DNA of 36,425 nucleotides from assembly GCA_963205015.1 (NCBI GenBank), contig CAUJKI010000306.1, forward strand, positions 1 through 36,425, in the 5' to 3' direction. This document shows, in pieces, positions 1 to 9,200 of the stretch. The notes beneath the pieces are model-generated. The model was given only the letters and a program-made list of their open reading frames with translations. It was not told where the DNA came from and did no database searches. Positions within the stretch are counted from its first letter, which is position 1. Each line of letters starts with the position of its first letter. The translations under genes were made by a program, and so were the position numbers. Source of the DNA: Pseudomonadota bacterium (GTDB lineage: Bacteria; Pseudomonadota; Alphaproteobacteria; Rhizobiales; Hyphomicrobiaceae).

Positions 1-89
1 CCGTGAGCTTCGACGCGAGCCGCCGCAAACGCCGCTTCGCGACCTTTGCTGTCGAGGGTCGCGATGATGCCGATCGTCATTTTCATCAT
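1..89 (-). CDS. Tm-1-like ATP-binding domain (UPF0261 family) protein, N-terminus only, truncated by window edge
   Basis: Reverse strand from 89 reads MMKMTIGIIATLDSKGREAAFAAARVEAH..., matching the 'I.(G/A)TLD(T/S)KG.E' N-terminus of UPF0261/Tm-1-like proteins; 42 bp downstream of livF, same strand. Not in the ORF track because it is partial. Confidence 0.72.
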   Translation of the reverse strand, partial: MMKMTIGIIATLDSKGREAAFAAARVEAH

Positions 90-131
90 GCAAACCTAAG
101 AGACGCCGGCAGCCACAAGCGCATCGGAACT

Positions 132-836
132 TCAGATACCCAGATAGCTGCGCTGAATTGTGGTGTCCTGTGCGAGTTGCGCGCTCGTGCCGGAGTGCGC
201 GATGCGGCCATTTTCCAGAACGTAGACGTTTTCGGCCGTCTGCAGCACTTTCATTGCATTCTGCTCGGCCACCAGGATCGTAATGCCATCCGCATTGATA
301 CGCTTCAGGACGTCGAAGATGCTGTCGATGATCAGTGGCGCCAAGCCGAGAGAAGGTTCGTCGAGGATCAGCAAGCGTGGCTGCGCCATCATTGCGCGCC
401 CGATCGCCAGCATCTGTTGCTCACCGCCAGACAAGAGGCCAGCCCTCTGCTGGCGCCTCTCGCGCAGCCGGGGGAAGTACTCCTCCACAAGCTCGAACGT
501 GGCACGGTAGGCTTTGCGCGCGGCCTGTCGGTACGAACCGAGTTCCAGATTGTCTTCAACCGACAATTCCGGAAAGAGCATTCGTCCTTGCGGCACCTGA
601 ATGACGCCAAGCGCGACGATGTCCTCCGGCGCCATACCCTGGATGGGCTTGCCCTCGAAGAGTATCTGACCGCCGGTGACACGGGTGAGGCCGGAGATGC
701 TCTTGATCAATGTACTCTTACCGGCACCATTAGGGCCGAGCAGGCCAGCAATAGCGCCATCTTTCACTTCGAGCGTGATGTCGTGGAGAACGTCGACCGG
801 GCCGTAGCCGGCGACCATGTTTCTGATCTCAAGCAT
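132..836 (-). CDS. livF: Branched-chain amino acid-type ABC transporter ATP-binding protein LivF
   Basis: MLEIRNMVAGYGPVDVLHDI...GPNGAGKST...LSGGEQQMLAIGRAMMAQPRLLILDEPSLGLAP; start placed at 836 (ORF extends to 914), 8-bp overlap with livG. Confidence 0.93.
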   Translation of the reverse strand: MLEIRNMVAGYGPVDVLHDITLEVKDGAIAGLLGPNGAGKSTLIKSISGLTRVTGGQILFEGKPIQGMAPEDIVALGVIQVPQGRMLFPELSVEDNLELGSYRQAARKAYRATFELVEEYFPRLRERRQQRAGLLSGGEQQMLAIGRAMMAQPRLLILDEPSLGLAPLIIDSIFDVLKRINADGITILVAEQNAMKVLQTAENVYVLENGRIAHSGTSAQLAQDTTIQRSYLGI

Positions 837-1605
837 GGGTGGCACTGCCGTGGCCGAGGTAGGCTTCGATGACGAGAGGATCGCGCTGTACTTCCTGCGG
901 GGTGCCTTGTGCAATCTTCTCGCCGTGATCGAGCACGTGGATCATCTGAGCGAGCCCCATGATCACCCGCATATTGTGCTCGATGATCAGTAGCGTCACG
1001 CCAAGCTCACCCGCGATGCGCTTGCACGCGGTGATCACTTCCTGAGCCTCGCTGCTATTCATGCCCGAGGTTGGCTCGTCGAGCATCAGGATGCGCGGCT
1101 GCGCGAGCAAGGCGCGCGCGAGATCGATCTTCTTGAGCGTTCCGAATGGCAAATCTCCGGTCGGGACATCACGAAGTGCGCGGAGATTGAAGATGTCGAG
1201 CATCTTGTCCGCTTCTGCAAAGGCCTTGCGCTCGGCTGCGAACTTCCCGGGGGTGCCGAGAACATCCTGCAGGACGGTCGACGTGCGGTGCGCGAACCCG
1301 CCGGCCACAAGATTCGTGATCACGGTCTGATCGGCGAATGTCTCGGCGTGTTGGAATGTCCGGCCGATGCCAGCCTCGGCGCGTTTGTGAGCGAGCATCT
1401 GGTGGACTGGCTGGCCGTCGATCACGATGCGGCCATCCTGGTGGGGAATGAGCCCCGAGACGGCGTTGATCAGCGTGGTTTTGCCGGCGCCGTTGGGCCC
1501 GATCAAGCCGTGAATCTCCCCCTTGCCGAGAGCCAGAGAGACGTTGGCTACCGCGCGCAAGCCACCGAACGTAACGACGAGATTGTCGATGGTGAAGTAG
1601 CTCAT
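829..1605 (-). CDS. livG: Branched-chain amino acid-type ABC transporter ATP-binding protein LivG
   Basis: Walker A GPNGAGKTTLINAVSG, GRTFQ, LDEPTSGMNSSE; C-terminal LivG-type 'VIEAYLG'. Confidence 0.93.
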   Translation of the reverse strand: MSYFTIDNLVVTFGGLRAVANVSLALGKGEIHGLIGPNGAGKTTLINAVSGLIPHQDGRIVIDGQPVHQMLAHKRAEAGIGRTFQHAETFADQTVITNLVAGGFAHRTSTVLQDVLGTPGKFAAERKAFAEADKMLDIFNLRALRDVPTGDLPFGTLKKIDLARALLAQPRILMLDEPTSGMNSSEAQEVITACKRIAGELGVTLLIIEHNMRVIMGLAQMIHVLDHGEKIAQGTPQEVQRDPLVIEAYLGHGSATHA

Positions 1606-2603
1606 TACACGCCCGCCCCGTGCTTGGAGATTGCCGGCTGGGAGTTCGTCTTACCAGACAAGCGCTGACGGATGCGCGGAACCACGCTGACGAGCCCATG
1701 CGGTATCAGGATCAGGAACGCCAGCAGCAGCACGCCGAACACCAGCTCGTTGTACTCCTTGAAGTCGCGGAGGAGTTCAGGCAGCACCGTCAAAGCTACG
1801 GCACCAACCACCGATCCGACGATCGAACCGAGGCCGCCGACCACGATGATGATGATGTATCGCACCGATGTCCAAAGGCCGAATTCGAGCGGATCGATGA
1901 AACCGACGAGGCTGGCGAACAACCCGCCTCCAATACCGGCGAAGAAAGCAGCCAGCATAAAAGCGATCAGCTTCACGCGTGACAGCGGCATCGCGAGAGT
2001 CTGCGCAACCGATTCACTGTTGCGAATAGCGTCGAATGCACGGCCTGTCGGCGAATTGATGATGGAGTATGCGCACCAGATCGCCAGGAGCGTGATCGCA
2101 AGGATGACGTAGTAGAATGAAAGATCGCTCGCCAAGGTGTAGCCAAAAAGCGCCGGCCTGGATGCCGGCATCCCGCGCACACCGCCGGTAATGCTTGGCA
2201 GCTCCGTGATCAGGAGCTGCGACATCTCGAGAAATCCAAGCGTCACGACAGCCAGATAGAAACCGCGCAGGCGGAGCGCCGGAAACCCAAGTGCAAGGCC
2301 GAACATCGCAGCGATGATGCCGCCCATCGGCAGCGCCACCCAAAACGACAACCCTACCTTGGAAACCAGATAGGTCGTCCCATAGGCACCGATTGCCATG
2401 AACGAAGAGTGGCAGATAGAGATCTGCCCGGCATTGCCGGTCAGCAAGTTGAGGCCAATCGCAATGATGATGTTGATCAGACAGAGTGATGCCAGATAGT
2501 GATGATACGAGCCGAAAGCCAGCGGAGCCGCGATCGCCAGAATCAGCAGCACGCCGAGAGCGAAGTGCGTCGGCGTGAACTTCCATGATGCTTGCTCAGA
2601 CAC
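1605..2603 (-). CDS. livM: Branched-chain amino acid-type ABC transporter permease LivM
   Basis: Multi-TM with GLNLLTGNAGQISICHSSFMAIGAY and VVGGLGSIVGSVVGA motifs; GTG start at 2603 preferred (ORF extends to 2633), giving an 8-bp overlap with livH. Confidence 0.92.
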   Translation of the reverse strand: MSEQASWKFTPTHFALGVLLILAIAAPLAFGSYHHYLASLCLINIIIAIGLNLLTGNAGQISICHSSFMAIGAYGTTYLVSKVGLSFWVALPMGGIIAAMFGLALGFPALRLRGFYLAVVTLGFLEMSQLLITELPSITGGVRGMPASRPALFGYTLASDLSFYYVILAITLLAIWCAYSIINSPTGRAFDAIRNSESVAQTLAMPLSRVKLIAFMLAAFFAGIGGGLFASLVGFIDPLEFGLWTSVRYIIIIVVGGLGSIVGSVVGAVALTVLPELLRDFKEYNELVFGVLLLAFLILIPHGLVSVVPRIRQRLSGKTNSQPAISKHGAGV

Positions 2604-3495
2604 GCCGGGCCTCCGCGGTGCCGAAAATGCCATGCGGACGCACGAGCAGAATGAACATGAGCAGGACGAACGCTGTGATGTCCTTGAACAGGCCGCCGAA
2701 ATAGACGCCGCCGAAGATCTCGAGCAAGCCGAGGATAAGCCCGCCGATCAGACACCCGAAGAGGCTGTTGAAGCCACCGAGAATAGCGGCGACGAAACCC
2801 TTGAGGATGACGTTGCTCATTTCGGCCGAGACGCCGACGACGGGTGTCATCAGGATGCCGGCAAGCGCTGCGAGCGCGGTACTGACTGCCAGCGTCAGCG
2901 TGAAGATGCGGCTGACGCGAATACCCATAAGCTGCGCGGCGGACGTGTTCTGCGCCACGGCTTGCATCGCCTTGCCGACGAGATTCTTGCGAAAGAACAA
3001 CGCCAGCATCCCCATGATCGCAAGCGAGCAACCGGTGATCCAGGCGTATTGCGGGTTGATGTTGATGCCGCCGATCTGCAGCATAAGATGGTCGAGCGGT
3101 GAGGAGAACGTCGAGACCGCCTCCTGCCAGGAAATGCGGAGCGCATTCTTGATGATCAGGCCGATCGCCAGTGTGGCGACGACGACAGTGAAGTGCGGAG
3201 CGCCCAGTAGCGGGCGCAAAAGCGCACGCTCCATTATGCCACCGATGATGGCAGTGGTGAGCAGCGTCAGTATGAAGACCTGCCAGTAGGGTAGACCCAC
3301 AACGATCGAGTAGAAGAGCGCGATGTAGGCGCCAAGGGCCACAAGCTCGCCTTGAGCGAAGTTGAGAATGCCTGTTCCCTTGTTGGCCAGGACCAGACCA
3401 AGGCCGACGAGCGCATAGATGCTCCCCGAGCTCAAGCCGGCCACCACCAACTGAACGAAGTCTGAAAATCCCATAGCATTGCCCTTGACGGCCAT
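2596..3495 (-). CDS. livH: Branched-chain amino acid-type ABC transporter permease LivH
   Basis: LSSGSIYALVGLGLVLANKGTGILNFAQGELVALGAYIA, LivH signature; true start may be an internal Met (MGFSDF). Confidence 0.92.
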   Translation of the reverse strand: MAVKGNAMGFSDFVQLVVAGLSSGSIYALVGLGLVLANKGTGILNFAQGELVALGAYIALFYSIVVGLPYWQVFILTLLTTAIIGGIMERALLRPLLGAPHFTVVVATLAIGLIIKNALRISWQEAVSTFSSPLDHLMLQIGGININPQYAWITGCSLAIMGMLALFFRKNLVGKAMQAVAQNTSAAQLMGIRVSRIFTLTLAVSTALAALAGILMTPVVGVSAEMSNVILKGFVAAILGGFNSLFGCLIGGLILGLLEIFGGVYFGGLFKDITAFVLLMFILLVRPHGIFGTAEARRV

Positions 3496-3559
3496 CTGCA
3501 GGCGTCACGGAGCGGGCTGACAGCCCGCCCCGGAACCCGTCGGAAGCAATCGCTCCCAA

Positions 3560-4780
3560 TCACTTCTTATAGTTGGCGAGCACTTCGCTCTCGCGCAGCG
3601 GCGACCACTTCAGGGGCACCCAGTGGCCAGCAACGACGATCATGATCTGCTGGGTCAGGTTGCCGATGTGATGCCAATTGGTGAATGTGCGCGGCGTCGC
3701 GATTTCGCTCACGCGGTAGTCCTTGACCTGCTCGAGTGCGTCAATGAACTTCTCTCGCGTCAGATCACGACCGGCCTTCTTAAGCGCCTCGGCAATGACG
3801 TAGACCTCGGTGTAGCCCCACACGTCGAACAGGTTGGGGCGACCTTTCGGCGCATTGGGATTCATCTTTGCCCAAGCCTCGCGGAACTTCACCATGTCCG
3901 GGTTTCCGGAGTCCAGGAATGCGCCGGCACCCCACAGGCCGAGCAGCCCCTCGGCATTTGGGCCAAGATTGGTGATCAGCGTGTTGTCGACTGATGAGGG
4001 CGCCACCATGATCGGCTGCCGCAAGCCAAGCTCGCGCGCCTGTCTGATGAGGATCGAGACTTCCGGTACCTGACCGATCGCAAAGAGCAGCTCCGGATTG
4101 CTCTGCTTGACCTGCAGGAGCTGCGGCGTGAAGTCCTTGTCGCCGACCTTGAATTCGGCCCGCATGAGCGGCTTCACACCGTACCACTTGTTCAGGATCT
4201 TGACCGTCTCGTCACCTTCGGTCTTCAGGTTCTCCTCGACGCCGCTGAGGATCGCGACGCGCTTCACCTGAAGGAAGTCGTTGAAGAACTCGGCATTGAG
4301 TTCGCCGAAGCGAACGGTCTCGGTCGTTGCACCGCGGAATAGGTAGCGGTTGAAGGGGTTGGTGACGGCAGGCGCCGAAGCGATCGTGATGTAAGCCGGC
4401 ACCTTGGCCTGGCGCAAATATTCGATCGTGCCAACGGTCGGGTTGCTACCCGAGATGCCGTTGATCATGAATACCTTGTCTTGCTCGACCAGCTTCTTGA
4501 CTGCCGCCAGAGCACGGCTCGGCGAGAAGCCGTCGTCCTCGAAGATCATCTTGAGCTTGCGGCCGTGGATGCCGCCCGCCTCATTAATCTCCTTGTAGGC
4601 AAGCTCGGCTCCTGCCTTGCCGCCAAGCCCCAAGAACGTCGCACCGCCTGTTATAGGGCCGTGCGAGCCGATCAGAATGGTGTCGTCCGTCACGCCGACC
4701 TCGGCAGCTATGGCTGTCGAGCTCGACAGCATCGCGGCCACAGCCACGATACTCCGAAGTGTCTTGCGAATTGCACGCAT
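3560..4780 (-). CDS. Liv/HAAT-type ABC transporter substrate-binding protein
   Basis: Signal peptide MRAIRKTLRSIVAVAAMLSSSTAIAAEVGVTDDTILIGSHGPITGGATFLG; periplasmic binding protein (Peripla_BP_6 type). The ORF's first ~177 codons (to 5311) are antisense noise; start at 4780. Confidence 0.9.
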   Translation of the reverse strand: MRAIRKTLRSIVAVAAMLSSSTAIAAEVGVTDDTILIGSHGPITGGATFLGLGGKAGAELAYKEINEAGGIHGRKLKMIFEDDGFSPSRALAAVKKLVEQDKVFMINGISGSNPTVGTIEYLRQAKVPAYITIASAPAVTNPFNRYLFRGATTETVRFGELNAEFFNDFLQVKRVAILSGVEENLKTEGDETVKILNKWYGVKPLMRAEFKVGDKDFTPQLLQVKQSNPELLFAIGQVPEVSILIRQARELGLRQPIMVAPSSVDNTLITNLGPNAEGLLGLWGAGAFLDSGNPDMVKFREAWAKMNPNAPKGRPNLFDVWGYTEVYVIAEALKKAGRDLTREKFIDALEQVKDYRVSEIATPRTFTNWHHIGNLTQQIMIVVAGHWVPLKWSPLRESEVLANYKK

Positions 4781-4872
4781 CGTATCCTCCTTGGCTCCCC
4801 TGGGTACCGCACGGATCACGGCGCAATGAGCCCGCCTCGATCCTTTTGTTGGTGCGTCGCCTCTTGCGGTGT

Positions 4873-5655
4873 TTAGAGCGACGTCAGGATTCCGCCGTCG
4901 ACCGTGAAAATGTGGCCATTGATGTAGCGGCCGGCCTCCGACGAGAGGTAGACCACCAGCGGCCCGAGATCCTCGGGCTTGCCCCAGCGCCGCAACGGAA
5001 TCTTGTCCTTCAGCGTATTGTAGATCTCCGGCCGATCGAGAAGCGCCCGATTGAATTCGGTCTCGTACATGCCCGGCGCAATGATGTTCGTGCGGATGCC
5101 ATGAGGCCCGAGTTCGACGGCCAACGCCTTTCCGAGTGCGGTCGTCGCACCCTTTGCCGTCGTGTATGGCGCGATCGTGCCGCGCACGCTCTCGATAACG
5201 ATCGAGCCGATCATGATGATCGATCCGCTCTTGCGATCGATCATGTGTCGCGCAACGGAGCGCGTCACGAGGAATGAGCCGGTGACGTGCACATCCATGA
5301 CGGAATGCCACTCGGCCAGCGTGAAGTCGACGAACGGCTTGCGAAGCTGATTGCCGGCGTTGTTGACCAGAATGTCGATCTGTTTGTGCTGCGCGACAAT
5401 GTCAGACACCGCCTTGTCGACTTCGCCCTCCGACGTGACGTCGAACTCCGACGCCGAGCACGAGAGGCCCTGACTGCGCAGCTCATCGACGGACGCGTTG
5501 AGGCTTTTGGCATCACGATCGTTCAGGACGACATGAGCGCCAGCCGCCGCCGCGGAGCGTGCATAGGCAAAGCCGATACCCCGCGCGGCGCCGGTAATCA
5601 GTGCGACTTTTCCTTTGAGCGAGAATGTCTCGGTGTGAAGGGCGTGCTGGCTCAT
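4873..5655 (-). CDS. SDR family NAD(P)-dependent oxidoreductase
   Basis: KVALITGAARGIGFAYA (GxxxGxG), LVNNAGN, catalytic Y-x-x-x-K in APYTTAKGA, C-terminal VYLSSEAGRYINGHIFTVDGG. Confidence 0.93.
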   Translation of the reverse strand: MSQHALHTETFSLKGKVALITGAARGIGFAYARSAAAAGAHVVLNDRDAKSLNASVDELRSQGLSCSASEFDVTSEGEVDKAVSDIVAQHKQIDILVNNAGNQLRKPFVDFTLAEWHSVMDVHVTGSFLVTRSVARHMIDRKSGSIIMIGSIVIESVRGTIAPYTTAKGATTALGKALAVELGPHGIRTNIIAPGMYETEFNRALLDRPEIYNTLKDKIPLRRWGKPEDLGPLVVYLSSEAGRYINGHIFTVDGGILTSL

Positions 5656-5706
5656 GCTACTGCTCCGTCAAGTCGGGTAAAAGTGCCGTGGATTTGCGTT
5701 TTTTTG

Positions 5707-6546
5707 TCATGCGACCGGCGTACCGCCGGCTCGGAGATTTTTGAATCGCTGCACCTGCTGAACGATGGCCCGCTCGGCTGGCAGACGCTCGATGCTCGAG
5801 GCGCCGAAGAAGCCGACGACCCCATTCGTTCGCGCAAGCACATAAGCAGCGTCGTCGGGTTCGGCGATCGGCCCGCCGTGGCAGAGAACCAGGATGTCGT
5901 TGCGCACGCGTTTTGCCGCATCCTGGATCGCCTGAATCCGCACGACAGCGTCGTCGAGTGTTACGGTCGTCTTGGCGCCAATGCGCCCGGATGATGTAAG
6001 CCCGACGTGCGCGACGATGAGGTCGGCACCGGCATGCACCATCGCCTCCGCCTCGCCTTCGTTGAAAACATAGGGGCAGGTCAGCAGATCCAGCTCATGT
6101 GCCGTGCGGATGACATCCACCTCGCGATCGAAACCCATGCCGGTTTCTTCGAAGTTCTGCCGGATCGCGCCGTCCACCAGCCCGACGGTGGGAAAGTTCT
6201 GAATACCCGCGAAGCCGATGTCGCGCAGCTCCCGCAGGAACTGCGGCATGAGGCGGAACGGATCGGTGCCGCATACGCCGGCAAGGACCGGCGTCGATTT
6301 GACGAGCGGCAGCACCTCGCCGGCCATCTGCATAACGATTGCGTTTGCATCGCCATACGGCATGAGGCCGGCCATGGATCCGCGCCCGGCCATGCGGTAG
6401 CGGCCGGAATTGTAAATGATGATGAGATCGGCACCGGCCATCTCGGCGCTGGTGGCGGAAAGGCCGACGCCTGCACCGCAGCCGATCAGGGGCTCGCCGC
6501 GACTTATGGATCGGCGGAAACGGTCAAGTATGGCCTGACGGCTCAT
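5707..6546 (-). CDS. Phosphoenolpyruvate hydrolase-family TIM-barrel protein (Tm-1 C-terminal-domain-like)
   Basis: [68 protein letters not shown]...VCGTDPF...[19 protein letters not shown]: diagnostic of this family. Confidence 0.88.
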   Translation of the reverse strand: MSRQAILDRFRRSISRGEPLIGCGAGVGLSATSAEMAGADLIIIYNSGRYRMAGRGSMAGLMPYGDANAIVMQMAGEVLPLVKSTPVLAGVCGTDPFRLMPQFLRELRDIGFAGIQNFPTVGLVDGAIRQNFEETGMGFDREVDVIRTAHELDLLTCPYVFNEGEAEAMVHAGADLIVAHVGLTSSGRIGAKTTVTLDDAVVRIQAIQDAAKRVRNDILVLCHGGPIAEPDDAAYVLARTNGVVGFFGASSIERLPAERAIVQQVQRFKNLRAGGTPVA

Positions 6547-6781
6547 TTCACTCGTGCTTTCACGTGAGGAGCAGCAATCGACGGGCTTATCGGGCGCAAA
6601 GGCCGGAGGCTGGCCGAGCGGGCCAGTCAATCAAAACACACATCTCGACCGATTATTGCGGCGTAGAGAAAACTGTCCTTGCGGACTCGCTCGCCAGGTA
6701 AATAGGCATGTTTTCCTCCGCTGCTATTGTGATTATCATGCGTCTGGTGAAAGAACTTGCAGTGTGAACATTCGCGAGGCC

Positions 6782-7630
6782 ATGGGTATAGTGCACGGCA
6801 ACCTACTCGAAACACACCTTATCGGGGATGACACGCGTCAGTGGATCGTAAGGGGCGAAGACTGCCCCGCGTTGCGTCAGCGACATATCTCCCACGTCGG
6901 TGTTGGAGATGCTGCTGTGCCCTATCGGATCGTGCGCACGAGCCTCAGCGGCGCCTATCTTCATGCCTCCCTGGGCGGCGAAGGGCGCATCCTGCTTGAC
7001 GGTCGCTGGCGACCCCACAAACGCGGCATGACTTCGCTGGCGCCAGCGCTTGCGCTGCACGCCTTCCATGCCATCCCCTCACAGCGCTGGCAGTACTGCT
7101 GGGTGCGCTACACGTTCGACTCGCCGAGATCGAAGCTCGGCGTGCTGAGCCCGGTCATCACGGCTTTCGATGGAGAGCCGATCCGTCACGCAATCATGGG
7201 TCTCTCACATGAAATGCAGGGTGCGGGCAATGCCGCCAGTTGTGCGCTGTGGGTCGATCTCATAGAGCGCTACGTCGATCGCTTTGCCGAGCCTTGGCAA
7301 GATGAAAGGCGACTGCGACTCCTGTGGATGAAGGTGCAGTCGGATCTCGCGCACGCCTGGACGCTCAAGAAGCTTGCAAGCCTTGCGGCATTGAGCACCG
7401 AGCACCTTCGCCGACGCTGTCAGCGCAGCATGGGCCGCAGCCCCATGCAGCAGCTTGCGGTTCTACGAATCCAACACGCTGCCCATATGCTGGCGACAAC
7501 AGACGAGAAGATCGAGGTGGTTGCCCACAGCGTGGGTTACCAGAACCCTTTCGCCTTCTCGAACACCTTTAAAAAAATCACCGGCCTGCGCCCGTCTCAC
7601 TTCCGCGCGCACAAGCGCAGCAACGCTTGA
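6782..7630 (+). CDS. AraC-family transcriptional regulator
   Basis: C-terminal HTH_18: LKKLASLAALSTEHLRRRCQRSMGRSPMQQL...VAHSVGYQNPFAFSNTFKKITGLRPSHFR; divergent from the Tm-1-like/liv operon. ORF extends upstream to 6554; start uncertain. Confidence 0.88.
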   Translation: MGIVHGNLLETHLIGDDTRQWIVRGEDCPALRQRHISHVGVGDAAVPYRIVRTSLSGAYLHASLGGEGRILLDGRWRPHKRGMTSLAPALALHAFHAIPSQRWQYCWVRYTFDSPRSKLGVLSPVITAFDGEPIRHAIMGLSHEMQGAGNAASCALWVDLIERYVDRFAEPWQDERRLRLLWMKVQSDLAHAWTLKKLASLAALSTEHLRRRCQRSMGRSPMQQLAVLRIQHAAHMLATTDEKIEVVAHSVGYQNPFAFSNTFKKITGLRPSHFRAHKRSNA

Positions 7631-7695
7631 ATGTTTCAGATCTCTGCTGCTATGCAAACCACAGCAGCGCATGACTGCGATGGAAAGGAAACCGC

Positions 7696-7995
7696 ATGAT
7701 CACGGAAGTCGCGTTGTTCGACCTGAAGCCGGGTATGGAGGCACAATTCGAAGCGGGCGTGAAAGCCGCCATGCCAATCTTCAAGCGTGCAAAGGGATGT
7801 CGCAGCTTCAAGCTCGTTCGCTCGATCGAGAAGCCGAGCCGCTATCGCATGCTGATCGAATGGGACACGGTTGAGAACCACACAGTCGATTTCCGAGGCT
7901 CTCAGGACTATCAGGATTTTCGCAAGCTGGTCGTCGAGACATTCGCTGCACTTCCTGATGTCGAGCATACCGAAACGGTCGGAGCCACCTTCTGA
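7696..7995 (+). CDS. Dabb/ABM-type alpha-beta-barrel dimeric protein (stress-responsive or monooxygenase-like)
   Basis: ~100 aa MITEVALFDLKPGMEAQFEAGVKAAMPIFKRAKGCRSFKLVRSIEKPSRYRMLIEWDTVENHTVDFRGSQDYQDFRKLV; typical dimeric alpha/beta barrel fold sequence. Confidence 0.75.
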   Translation: MITEVALFDLKPGMEAQFEAGVKAAMPIFKRAKGCRSFKLVRSIEKPSRYRMLIEWDTVENHTVDFRGSQDYQDFRKLVVETFAALPDVEHTETVGATF

Positions 7996-8206
7996 GCGCC
8001 GCCCAAAGTGGGCGCCGCTTGCCGTGCGCGCGACCTGAGGCGAGGATCAAAGCGGCCCGCGGCGACGAGGGCGGAACCTACCGGCGGCGGCTGTCGCCGA
8101 TCCCAGCAAGATGCTTTCCGAAAATTGGCTCGTTATTTCGCCGCCGACGCATGGCGATGATTGCGCAAACTGACGCGCCGACCATCTCCATGTGACATTG
8201 AAATGA

Positions 8207-8225
8207 GCATAAAGGAGTCTTATGA
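8207..8225. promoter_or_regulatory. Putative LysR-type box GCATAA-N7-TTATGA upstream of the lysR gene
   Basis: GCATAAAGGAGTCTTATGA; same arms and 7-nt spacing as the perfect box at 15348-15366. Confidence 0.5.
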
Positions 8226-8292
8226 AGTCCGGACGTCACGCCGGCGCACGTTGTAGGATCCAATTCTTGAATGCCGCCCGAGAGCGCCGACA

Positions 8293-9195
8293 ATGATGAC
8301 AATGCGGCACATGGAAGTGTTCCATGCAATCATGGTGACGGGCTCGGTTACGGGCGCCGCCCGCATGCTCAACATCTCCCAGCCGGCCGTAAGCGCAACG
8401 CTCAAGCACTGCGAAGCTCGCTTGAAGATGCTGCTTTTCGTAAGAATTGGGGGCAGGCTGCAGCCGACGCCTGAAGCGCGAGCGCTGTTTCCTCACGTCG
8501 CGGCAATTTCGGGACGTGTTGATGCCACCGGCCGTCTGGTCCAGGACCTCGCAGGCGGACGCCTCGGCACATTGTCGATCGCGGCGAACACCACCCTCGC
8601 CAACGGCTTCGTGGCCAAGGCCGTCGCCGAGTTCATAAACGAACGTGAACTCGTGCGCGTGTCTCTTCAGGCAGAAGCCGGCGCCCTCAACATCGTCGAT
8701 CGCGTCATCAGCCAGGAAGCGGAGCTTGGGATCGCCTACGCGCCGCTGTCCGATTCTGAGGTGCATACGAGCGTTCTGACGACATCGAATATCGTCTGCG
8801 CCGTGCCAAGGCGCCATCCTCTGGCCAAGCAACGCTCGGTAAGCGCTCGTGAGCTGAAGGACTATCCGATCATCACGTATCTCCCTCGGACCGCCATGCG
8901 CGCCGACATCAGCCGTGCGTTCGGAAAGATTGACTGGTCTGCCAATCTGCGAGCCGAGACCAATCAGTCGATCACCAGCTTGATGATCGCCTTGCACGGC
9001 GGCGGAGTCGCCGTGGCCGAGCCTCTCCTCCTATCGTCTCTCCCGATGCATGGTCTCGTCGCAGTGCCTCTCAAACCGCGCATCACGGTCGAGATTCTGC
9101 TGCTGCGGCATCGATCGATCCCGCATTCCATTACGATGGTCGACTTCATCAAGAAGCTGAGAGATATCGTCAAAAATACCCAGATCCACGACTAG
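8293..9195 (+). CDS. LysR-family transcriptional regulator
   Basis: N-terminal HTH MRHMEVFHAIMVTGSVTGAARMLNISQPAVSATLKHCEARLKMLLFVRIGGRLQPTPEA plus LysR substrate-binding domain. Confidence 0.93.
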   Translation: MMTMRHMEVFHAIMVTGSVTGAARMLNISQPAVSATLKHCEARLKMLLFVRIGGRLQPTPEARALFPHVAAISGRVDATGRLVQDLAGGRLGTLSIAANTTLANGFVAKAVAEFINERELVRVSLQAEAGALNIVDRVISQEAELGIAYAPLSDSEVHTSVLTTSNIVCAVPRRHPLAKQRSVSARELKDYPIITYLPRTAMRADISRAFGKIDWSANLRAETNQSITSLMIALHGGGVAVAEPLLLSSLPMHGLVAVPLKPRITVEILLLRHRSIPHSITMVDFIKKLRDIVKNTQIHD

Positions 9196-9200
9196 AGTCT

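Noticed and set aside
2543-3559. 338-aa minus-strand ORF overlapping livH
   Set aside because: Out-of-frame shadow of livH; livH frame has clear family motifs.
4781-5311. N-terminal 177-codon extension of the substrate-binding protein ORF
   Set aside because: Overlaps the SDR gene in another frame; a proper signal peptide starts at 4780.
7988-8003. CGCCCA-AAG-TGGGCG hairpin after the Dabb gene
   Set aside because: Short stem, no U-tract; weak terminator candidate only.
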